DNA of 5,527 bases from Aquabacterium sp. (GTDB lineage Bacteria; Pseudomonadota; Gammaproteobacteria; Burkholderiales; Burkholderiaceae_C), in assembly GCA_017989885.1 (NCBI GenBank), contig JAGNPA010000150.1:1-5527 (forward strand), in the 5' to 3' direction. Made by a program: the position numbers and the translations under genes. Below are positions 1 through 4,632 of this stretch, one piece after another. The stretch's first letter is position 1, and every line of letters starts with the position of its first letter. Under the pieces are notes generated by a model. That model searched no databases and was not told the DNA's origin. It saw only the letters and a list, made by a program, of their open reading frames with translations.

Positions 1-231
1 CAAGATGGCCACGCGCGCACCCTGCGGCAGGTCCATGGCCTGCAAGGCCGCCGACCACTGGCTCACCCGCTGCGCCACCTGCGCCCAGTCCAGCGTCACC
101 CAGGCCTGGCTGTCCGTGTCGAAGTGCCGGTACGCCGCAGCCTGCGGCGTGAGCTTCACCCGCCAGGCCAGCAAGTCGGACAGGGTTGGCAGAGCGTAGA
201 GATCAGAGAGTGCGGAAGGCATCTCGGGCAT
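1..231 (-). CDS. AMP-dependent acyl-CoA synthetase-like protein, N-terminal fragment
   Basis: This is the 5' end of a gene read leftward off the window edge; 77 codons are present without a stop. The protein begins MPEMPSALSDLYALPTLSDL and continues with LLAWRVKLTPQAAAYRHFD, then W-x3-L-D-W-A-Q-V-A-Q-R-V, and ends QGARVAIL. This matches the N-terminal pattern of long-chain fatty acid/AMP-forming CoA ligases: a leading 'LxDLLAWRxxxTPxAxAYR' segment, a W-aromatic 'W' strand, then 'LPxGxRVAIL' before the LPN motif. Such enzymes adenylate a carboxylic acid with ATP and transfer it to CoA. The P-loop (SGTTG) and catalytic lysine would lie outside the window, so substrate cannot be judged. The ATG at 231-229 is preceded by AGGAG (238-242) with a 6-nt spacer, which fixes the start. 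A terminator at 303-324 separates it from the upstream zinc-finger gene, so it should have its own promoter in 232-302, where I see no clear -35/-10 pair. Confidence 0.82.
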   Translation of the reverse strand, partial: MPEMPSALSDLYALPTLSDLLAWRVKLTPQAAAYRHFDTDSQAWVTLDWAQVAQRVSQWSAALQAMDLPQGARVAIL

Positions 232-302
232 GGTGAACTCCTGACAAGGTCGCAAGGGGCGGACGCGTCACCAGACAGCGTCAGGCCACCGCAGAAAAGA
301 CA

Positions 303-324
303 AAGCCCGGGCGAACCCGGGCTT
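303..324 (-). terminator. Intrinsic terminator after the zinc-finger gene
   Basis: A perfect 9-bp inverted repeat (AAGCCCGGG at 303-311, CCCGGGCTT at 316-324) encloses four bases. Read on the minus strand the loop is TTCG, a very stable tetraloop, and the stem is followed by TGTCTTTTC (302 down to about 294), a broken T tract. The plus strand has no T run after the stem, so the terminator works leftward. It lies 28 bp past the stop of the CHCC zinc-finger gene and so ends the ilvE cluster transcript before the acyl-CoA synthetase-like gene. The rest of the 232-352 intergenic region shows only the downstream gene's ribosome binding site. Confidence 0.88.
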
Positions 325-352
325 GCACCAGCGCATTCAGCAGCCTGGCACC

Positions 353-568
353 TCAGTGCGCGTGCACGTGCTCGCCGTCTTTCAGCTTGTAGACGGTGCC
401 GCAATACGGGCACTTGCCTTCGCCGGTGGCCACCACATCAATGTAGACGCGGGGGTGGTTGCTCCACAGCGCCTGCTTGGGGTTGGGGCAAAACACCACG
501 CCCGGCCCTTGCAGATCGGCCGCGCCCACTTCCACCACAGCCTTGGGAGATTGTGCGTTCGTGCTCAT
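353..568 (-). CDS. Small CHCC-type zinc-finger protein (NDUFS6-like fold)
   Basis: This is a complete 71-residue protein. It has the single-domain CHCC zinc-finger pattern: Cys27 in VVFCPNP, His38 in SNHPRVYID, and Cys53/Cys56 in GKCPYCGTVYKL, followed by a short histidine-rich tail (HVHAH). This is the zf-CHCC family, related to the zinc-binding end of mitochondrial complex I subunit NDUFS6. The bacterial function is not established; a zinc-bound accessory or regulatory role is only an inference. The frame is open upstream to a TTG at 586, but the ATG at 568 is preferred: GAGGA (577-581) sits 8 nt before it, and the family starts close to this point. The gene begins 18 bp after the ilvE stop and is followed by a strong terminator, so it is the last gene of the ilvE transcript. 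Family assignment is firm; role is unknown. Confidence 0.9.
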   Translation of the reverse strand: MSTNAQSPKAVVEVGAADLQGPGVVFCPNPKQALWSNHPRVYIDVVATGEGKCPYCGTVYKLKDGEHVHAH

Positions 569-586
569 GTTCCAGATCCTCGGCAA

Positions 587-1510
587 TCAGACCAGGGTCA
601 GCCAGTCAGCGTACTTGGCGTTGCGGCCATAGACGATGTCGAAGTAGGCCGACTGGATCTTCTCGGTGATGGGGCCACGGGTGCCCTCGCCGATCTGGAC
701 ACGGTCGAGCTCACGGATCGGGGTCACTTCCGCGGCGGTGCCGGTGAAGAAGGCCTCGTCGGCGATGTAGATCTCGTCGCGGGTGATGCGCTTTTCCTTG
801 AGCTCCAGGCCCAGGTCCTTGCAGATCGCCGTCACGGTCTTGCGGGTGATGCCGTTCAGGGCGCCAGCCGACAGGTCGGGGGTGTAGACCACGCCTTCCT
901 TGACCACGAACACGTTCTCGCCCGAGCCTTCGGACACGAAGCCGGCGGTGTCCAGCAGCAGGGCTTCGTCGTAGCCGTCTTCGGTGGCTTCGAGGTTGGC
1001 CAGGATGGAGTTGGTGTAGTTGCTCACCGACTTGGCCTGCGTCATCGTGATGTTGACGTGGTGGCGGGTGAAGCTGGAGGTCTTGACGCGGATGCCGCGG
1101 TTCATGCCGTCTTCACCCAGGTAGGCGCCCCAGGGCCAGGCCGCAACCATGGCGTGCACCTTGGCACCCTTGGGGCTGACGCCCATTTTCTCGGAGCCCA
1201 GCCAGATCAGCGGACGCAGGTAGCCGCTTTCCAGGTTGTTGGCCTTGATCACGTCGATCTGCGCCTGCATCAGCTCGTCGAGCTTGAAGGGCATGGGCAT
1301 GCGCAGGATCTTGGCGCTGTTGAACAGACGCTCGGTGTGCTCACGCAGACGGAAAATCGCGGTGCCCTTGTCGGTCTTGTAGGCGCGTACGCCTTCGAAA
1401 GCGCCGCAACCGTAGTGCAGCGTGTGGGTCAGCACGTGGATCTTGGCGTCGCGCCACTCCACCATCTTGCCGTCCATCCAGATCTTGCCGTCGCGATCGT
1501 CCATCGACAT
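587..1510 (-). CDS. ilvE: Branched-chain amino acid aminotransferase
   Basis: IlvE is a cytoplasmic PLP enzyme that transfers the amino group between glutamate and the 2-keto acids of Val, Leu and Ile, the final biosynthetic and first catabolic step. The 307-residue protein is close to the 309 residues of E. coli IlvE and aligns along its length. It has KIWMDGKMVEW at the N-terminus, HTLHYGCGAFEGVRAY (about 29-44), RL.EH..RL (54-62), and TMTQAKSVSNY with the PLP-binding Lys160 and Tyr165. SEGSGENVFVV follows with Glu194, then NGITR (219-223) for phosphate contacts and FFTGTAAEVTPIRELD (254-269). This is a class IV aminotransferase of the IlvE type, not a D-amino acid aminotransferase. The frame extends 15 codons upstream to an ATG at 1555, but the ATG at 1510 has AAGGA (1519-1523) 8 nt before it and fits family length. 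It is cotranscribed with the zinc-finger gene 18 bp downstream and probably uses its own promoter in the 73-bp gap after ackA. Confidence 0.96.
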   Translation of the reverse strand: MSMDDRDGKIWMDGKMVEWRDAKIHVLTHTLHYGCGAFEGVRAYKTDKGTAIFRLREHTERLFNSAKILRMPMPFKLDELMQAQIDVIKANNLESGYLRPLIWLGSEKMGVSPKGAKVHAMVAAWPWGAYLGEDGMNRGIRVKTSSFTRHHVNITMTQAKSVSNYTNSILANLEATEDGYDEALLLDTAGFVSEGSGENVFVVKEGVVYTPDLSAGALNGITRKTVTAICKDLGLELKEKRITRDEIYIADEAFFTGTAAEVTPIRELDRVQIGEGTRGPITEKIQSAYFDIVYGRNAKYADWLTLV

Positions 1511-1518
1511 GGGGGGAA

Positions 1519-1523
1519 TCCTT
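1519..1523 (-). promoter_or_regulatory. ilvE ribosome binding site (decides the start)
   Basis: AAGGA on the minus strand lies 8 nt upstream of the ATG at 1510. The only other in-frame ATG, at 1555, lacks a good Shine-Dalgarno sequence and would lie only a few bases from the predicted transcript start. The shorter protein is therefore the better call. Confidence 0.65.
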
Positions 1524-1534
1524 CTCAAAGGTGT

Positions 1535-1550
1535 CGCCACCCGTGTGGCG
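1535..1550 (-). promoter_or_regulatory. Hairpin in the presumed ilvE leader
   Basis: A perfect 6-bp GC-rich inverted repeat (CGCCAC at 1535-1540, GTGGCG at 1545-1550) has a 4-base loop. It falls between the predicted ilvE transcript start (near 1559) and the Shine-Dalgarno sequence at 1519-1523. It could be an operator or an RNA hairpin affecting ribosome access. No T run follows it and no run of Leu, Val or Ile codons precedes it, so classical attenuation is not supported. In GC-rich DNA a 6-bp stem can also occur by chance. Confidence 0.3.
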
Positions 1551-1565
1551 CTCATCGAACTCGAA

Positions 1566-1571
1566 ATTGTA
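1566..1571 (-). promoter_or_regulatory. Candidate -10 box of the ilvE promoter
   Basis: TACAAT on the minus strand matches 5 of 6 bases of the sigma-70 -10 consensus. It lies about 56 bp before the ilvE ATG, giving a leader of roughly 48 nt. No good -35 hexamer is visible at 16-18 bp upstream, where the DNA is the GC-rich end of ackA, so the promoter may need an activator or be weak. Confidence 0.4.
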
Positions 1572-1572
1572 G

Positions 1573-1590
1573 CGCCTGGGGGCTCAGGCG
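1573..1590 (-). terminator. Weak hairpin over the ackA stop codon
   Basis: CGCCTG (1573-1578) and CAGGCG (1585-1590) form a perfect 6-bp stem with a 6-base loop. The ackA TGA (1584-1586) spans the loop and the stem. On the minus strand it is followed by CTACAATTT, which has too few T residues for a strong terminator. It may slow or partly end ackA transcription before the ilvE promoter. The call is tentative. Confidence 0.25.
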
Positions 1591-2834
1591 GAGGTGGCTG
1601 CCACAGGCTGAATCAGGTGCTCGCTGCCCTGCTGTCGGAAGTCAGGCACCCGCAAGCGGGTGTGGCGCGCAATCATCAGTTCCTCGTTGGTCGGGATCAC
1701 CCACACGCTGACCCGGCTGTCGGGCCGGCTGATGCGATGCGGCTGGCCCGGCTCGGCCGGTCCGTGCGTGTTGGCAGCCTCGTCCAGCGTCACTCCCAGC
1801 CAGGCCGCGTCGTGGCAGATGCGCGCCCGGATGGCCGATGCATGCTCGCCAATACCGGCAGTGAAGACCAGGCTGTCCAGCCCACCCAAGGCGGCTGCCA
1901 GCGAGCCCAGCTCGCGCTGGATGCGGTACACGTACAGATCGATGGCCTCGCGCGCGGCCGCGTGGTCACTGGCCAGCAGGGTGCGCATGTCGGACGACAG
2001 GCCCGAGACGCCCAGCAAGCCCGACTCCTTGTAGAGCAGGGTTTCAATCTGGCGGGCGTCCAGGCCCCGCTCGTCCATCAGCCACAGCAGCACGCCGGGG
2101 TCGATGTTGCCGCACCGGGTGCCCATGGGCAGGCCGTCCAGCGCGGTGAAGCCCATGGTGCTGGCCACGCTGCGCCCCTGTTGCAAGGCGCACATGCTGG
2201 CGCCATTGCCCAGATGCAGCACCACAGTGCGACCCTTGGCCGCGTGACGGTCCACCTGGGGCAGGCGCGAGGCAATGTATTCGTACGACAGGCCATGGAA
2301 ACCGTAGCGCTGCACGCCGGCGTGGTGGAACTCACGCGGCAGGGCAAAGCGCTGCGACACCTCGGGCGCGTGGGTGTGGAAGGCCGTGTCGAAGCAGCCC
2401 ACCTGCGGCACGCCGGGCGCCAGCTTCATCAAGGCCCGCACCGGCGCCAGGTTGTGAGGCTGATGCAGCGGGGCCAGCGGCACCAACTCGGCCAGCTGCT
2501 CGACCACGGCCGGCGTCAGCACCACCGGCGCCTGAAAGGCCATGCCCCCATGGACGATGCGGTGCCCCACGGCCACCACCTCGATGCGGTGCAGGAACTG
2601 CGGCATGATCTTCAAGAGGTGGGCCAGGGCCGCCTCGTGGTCGAAGCCCTCATCCCCCGACCAACGCTGGTCGAGCAACACCTCGCCACGCACATTGGCC
2701 ACTTTCAGGCGCGGCGCGGTGCCGATGCCTTCGATCTGCCCATGAAACAGGTGGCGGAAGATCCGCGCCGTGAACACCGAGAACTTCAGGCTCGACGAGC
2801 CGGCGTTGAGCACCGCAATGGCGTCGGTCGTCAT
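1584..2834 (-). CDS. ackA: Acetate kinase
   Basis: Acetate kinase converts acetyl phosphate and ADP to acetate and ATP (reversibly) in the cytoplasm. The 416-residue protein is of usual family length and carries the full ASKHA-fold signature set. It begins with the phosphate-binding start VLNAGSSSLKF (Asn10, Ser13, Lys17). GHRIVHGG follows with Arg92, then LAPLHQPHNL (120-129), FDTAFH with Asp149, YGFHGLSYEY with His180, and the adenosine-loop HLGNGASMCA (207-216). GTRCGNIDPG has Arg240, FTAGIGEH spans 324-331, and PTNEEL has Glu384/Glu385. These correspond to the Asn, Arg, Asp, His, Arg and Glu residues known to be catalytic in the Methanosarcina enzyme. All are present, so the enzyme should be active. 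The ATG at 2834 has GGAGG (2842-2846) 7 nt upstream, inside the 13-bp gap after the pta-like gene, so the two are translated from one message. Propionate could also be a substrate; sequence does not settle this. Confidence 0.96.
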   Translation of the reverse strand: MTTDAIAVLNAGSSSLKFSVFTARIFRHLFHGQIEGIGTAPRLKVANVRGEVLLDQRWSGDEGFDHEAALAHLLKIMPQFLHRIEVVAVGHRIVHGGMAFQAPVVLTPAVVEQLAELVPLAPLHQPHNLAPVRALMKLAPGVPQVGCFDTAFHTHAPEVSQRFALPREFHHAGVQRYGFHGLSYEYIASRLPQVDRHAAKGRTVVLHLGNGASMCALQQGRSVASTMGFTALDGLPMGTRCGNIDPGVLLWLMDERGLDARQIETLLYKESGLLGVSGLSSDMRTLLASDHAAAREAIDLYVYRIQRELGSLAAALGGLDSLVFTAGIGEHASAIRARICHDAAWLGVTLDEAANTHGPAEPGQPHRISRPDSRVSVWVIPTNEELMIARHTRLRVPDFRQQGSEHLIQPVAATSA

Positions 2835-2847
2835 CGTGCCCCCTCCC

Positions 2848-3852
2848 TCACGCCACCTGGGCGGTCGCCGCTTGCGAACGGGCGTGCGCCAGCAGCTTGA
2901 GCACCGCTGTGGACGCCAGGCGCATGCGCACCGAGTCGGCCCGGCTGGTCAGCACGATGGGCACCCGCGTGCCCAGCACGATGCCAGCACTGTCAGCCCC
3001 GGCCAGGTACTGCAACTGTTTGGCCAGCATGTTGCCGGCCTCAATGTCGGGCACGACCAGGATGTCGGCCTGCCCGGCCACCGGCGAGACGATGTGCTTG
3101 GTGCGGGCCGCTTCCAGGTTGATGGCGTTGTCAAAGGCCAGCGGCCCGTCGATCAGCCCGCCGGTGATCTGGCCACGGTCGGCCATCTTGCACAGCATGG
3201 CCGCATCCACCGTGGCCTGCATGTCGGGGTTGACGGTTTCCACCGCCGCCAGGATGGCCACCTTGGGCTCGGGCACCCCCAGCACATGCGCCAGCTCGAT
3301 CGCGTTCTGCACGATGTCGGCCTTTTCACGCACCGTGGGCGCGATGTTGACCGCCGCATCGGTGACCAACAGCATGCGCGGGTAGAGCGGCACGTCCATC
3401 ACGAAGACGTGGCTGACACGGCGCGCGGTGCGCAGGCCCGTGGCCGACGCCACCACCGCCCCCATCAACTCGTCGGTGTGCAGGCTGCCCTTCATCAGGG
3501 CCTGCACCTCGCCCGCACGGGCCAACGCCACGGCCGTGTCGGCGGCGGCATGGCTGTGCTCGGTGTCCACGATGCGCCAGGGCGACAGGTCCCAGCCACC
3601 TTCCTTGGCCACGGCCCGGATCTTGGCCTGCGGGCCCACCAGCACCGGCACGATCAAGCCACGCTGCGCCGCCGCGATCGCGCCACCCAGCGAGTCCGCA
3701 TCACACGGGTGGACCACCGCACAGCGCACCGCGGGCAGGCCCTCGCAGGCACGGAACAGGCGACCGAACACGTCGTTGGGATGTTGCGCGTCGGCACTGG
3801 ACGAGCACGGTGCCACGGTGGGCGCGACGGAAGGCTGAGAAAGAGGGGTCAT
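2848..3852 (-). CDS. pta: Phosphate acetyl/butyryltransferase (short Pta/Ptb type)
   Basis: This enzyme exchanges CoA for phosphate on a short acyl group (acetyl-CoA + Pi to acetyl phosphate + CoA) and supplies AckA, encoded 13 bp downstream. The 334-residue protein is essentially one PTA_PTB domain. Visible blocks (numbered from the ATG) are AVVHPCDADSLGGAI (45-59), LMKGSLHTDEL (119-129), LRTARRVSHVFVMD (140-153), TDAAVNIAP (164-172), AILAAVETVN (199-208), LCKMADRGQITGG (220-232), GPLAFDNAI (236-244), VPDIEAGNM (267-275) and LTSRADS (301-307). The last block holds the Ser-Arg pair that contacts CoA and phosphate in Pta. It lacks the N-terminal P-loop/DRTGG half of long Pta and the N-terminal MaoC hydratase domain found in the bifunctional relatives of this subfamily. 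Residues 1-28 are a Ser/Pro/Ala-rich non-conserved tail. The start is uncertain: GTG at 3855 and ATG at 3852 are adjacent and neither has a Shine-Dalgarno sequence. Acetyl versus butyryl preference cannot be decided here. Confidence 0.92.
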   Translation of the reverse strand: MTPLSQPSVAPTVAPCSSSADAQHPNDVFGRLFRACEGLPAVRCAVVHPCDADSLGGAIAAAQRGLIVPVLVGPQAKIRAVAKEGGWDLSPWRIVDTEHSHAAADTAVALARAGEVQALMKGSLHTDELMGAVVASATGLRTARRVSHVFVMDVPLYPRMLLVTDAAVNIAPTVREKADIVQNAIELAHVLGVPEPKVAILAAVETVNPDMQATVDAAMLCKMADRGQITGGLIDGPLAFDNAINLEAARTKHIVSPVAGQADILVVPDIEAGNMLAKQLQYLAGADSAGIVLGTRVPIVLTSRADSVRMRLASTAVLKLLAHARSQAATAQVA

Positions 3853-3906
3853 CACAAAGGGCGTTGGATCAGAAAGAAAGGGGCCGCAGAAGGTGGATCT
3901 TCCAGG

Positions 3907-3917
3907 GTCATGATGAC
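3907..3917. promoter_or_regulatory. Palindrome GTCAT-G-ATGAC upstream of pta
   Basis: Perfect 5-bp arms flank a single central base, about 55 bp upstream of the pta start. The left half (GGTCAT including 3906) repeats the left half of the palindrome next to nemR at 3995-4011, so both could be sites for the same regulator, although the spacing differs. On the minus strand the arm overlaps a possible -10 (TGTCAT, 3913-3918), which has TTGCTG 16 bp upstream. Each hexamer is only a partial sigma-70 match. This is a hypothesis from symmetry alone. Confidence 0.3.
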
Positions 3918-3976
3918 AAGCATAGGACGGAAAACAGCAAAAACCCTGAACGCCTGCGGTCTTGCGCCCCCCTCAT

Positions 3977-4005
3977 TTGCATTTCAAGACGACTGGTCAT
4001 ATTAT
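3977..4005 (+). promoter_or_regulatory. Candidate nemR-nemA promoter
   Basis: TATTAT (4000-4005) matches 5 of 6 bases of the -10 consensus. It lies exactly 17 bp from TTGCAT (3977-3982), which keeps the TTG core of the -35 box. Transcription would start around 4011-4013, at or within two bases of the nemR ATG at 4013. The segment is visibly more A/T-rich than the flanking genes. The -10 box lies inside the 17-bp palindrome 3995-4011, as expected for a repressor-blocked promoter. Confidence 0.5.
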
Positions 4006-4011
4006 TTGACC
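3995..4011. promoter_or_regulatory. Candidate NemR operator (17-bp palindrome)
   Basis: GGTCATATTATTTGACC is an odd-centred palindrome in which 7 of 8 base pairs match (arms GGTCA and TGACC; inner AT/AT; one T/T mismatch). It covers the -10 box of the nemR promoter candidate and ends one base before the ATG. TetR-family repressors commonly bind such sites and block their own promoter. The GGTC/GACC cores recall the E. coli NemR box (TAGACC-N4-GGTCTA) but occur in the opposite order and with different spacing, so it is not the same box. Confidence 0.5.
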
Positions 4012-4012
4012 C

Positions 4013-4606
4013 ATGGCCCGCACCGCTGACAAAACCGACATCCCCCGACGCCTCACGGCGGCCGGCCACGAGCTGTTCACGCGCTGCGGCTACCACGCCA
4101 CCGGCATCCAGCAGATCACCGACCAGGCCGGCGTGCCCAAGGGCTCCTTCTACAACCACTTCGAGAGCAAGGAAGCCTTCGCCGCGGCCATCATCCAGCA
4201 CTACGCACAGTGGGTAGACGAGTCCTGGGAGCGTTGCCTGAGCGACGCCCCGCCTGGCGCCCATGAGGCCGTGCGCCACGTCTTCACCCGCTTCATCGCG
4301 CACCACGAACAGCAAGGCTGCCAGGGTTGCCTGGTGGGCAACTTTGCCGCCGAAGTGGCCGAAACCAGCGCCCTGTGCTGCGGCGTGCTGAACACCGCGC
4401 TGGCTGGCTGGCGCGCGCGCCTGGCCGAGCTGCTGCGCCGCGCGCAGGCCGAAGGCAGCGTGCGCACCGACGTCGATGCCGACACCCTGGCCACCTTCTT
4501 CTGGGATGCCTGGGAAGGCGCCTTGCTGCGCATGAAGATCGAACACCACACCCAAGCCCTCAAGGACACGGTCGCGCTGATGCTCGACCACCTCTTGCGT
4601 CCTTGA
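4013..4606 (+). CDS. nemR: TetR-family electrophile/reactive chlorine sensor, NemR-like
   Basis: This is a 197-residue TetR/AcrR repressor, close to the 199 residues of E. coli NemR. Residues about 9-56 form the DNA-binding domain, with the helix-turn-helix ending in the typical VPKGSFYNHFESKEAF (41-56). The C-terminal ligand domain has QGCQGCLVGNFAAEVAE (101-117) where NemR has SGCLTVKLSAEV, and ALLRMKIEHH (170-179) where NemR has ANLQAKISRS. Cys106 and Lys175, the pair reported to form the redox switch of E. coli NemR, occupy the same numbers here. Cys103 and Cys122/Cys123 are additional cysteines. It should repress its own operon and release DNA when Cys106 is modified by N-ethylmaleimide-like electrophiles, quinones, aldehydes or hypochlorous acid; this is inferred from the family. 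No Shine-Dalgarno precedes the ATG and the predicted transcript starts at or next to it. The Old Yellow Enzyme gene begins 26 bp downstream, as in E. coli nemRA. Assignment to TetR is certain and to NemR likely. Confidence 0.88.
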   Translation: MARTADKTDIPRRLTAAGHELFTRCGYHATGIQQITDQAGVPKGSFYNHFESKEAFAAAIIQHYAQWVDESWERCLSDAPPGAHEAVRHVFTRFIAHHEQQGCQGCLVGNFAAEVAETSALCCGVLNTALAGWRARLAELLRRAQAEGSVRTDVDADTLATFFWDAWEGALLRMKIEHHTQALKDTVALMLDHLLRP

Positions 4607-4632
4607 TTCATTTCGTCCACGGAGACCTTTGC

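Noticed and set aside
264..282. GACGC/GCGTC symmetry upstream of the acyl-CoA synthetase-like gene
   Set aside because: It contains short GC-rich palindromes without a neighbouring promoter, easily expected by chance at this base composition.
569..586. TTG start that would add 6 residues to the zinc-finger protein
   Set aside because: The ATG at 568 has GAGGA at 8 nt and matches the usual family start, whereas the TTG abuts the ilvE stop and has no ribosome site of its own.
323..1711. Long plus-strand open frame of about 460 codons opposite the zinc-finger and ilvE genes
   Set aside because: It is antisense to two well-conserved genes, is rich in His, Gly, Val and Gln as typical for the opposite strand of GC-rich coding DNA, and shows no recognisable domain.
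1422..2900. Plus-strand open frame of about 490 codons opposite ackA
   Set aside because: It is a shadow of ackA, which has every family motif on the minus strand. The translated frame is low-complexity His/Gln/Arg/Gly-rich with no domain.
2770..4029. Plus-strand open frame of about 420 codons opposite the pta-like gene and crossing the divergent promoter region
   Set aside because: It is antisense to a conserved PTA domain, crosses the A/T-rich regulatory region and overlaps the nemR start in another frame. It has no family resemblance.
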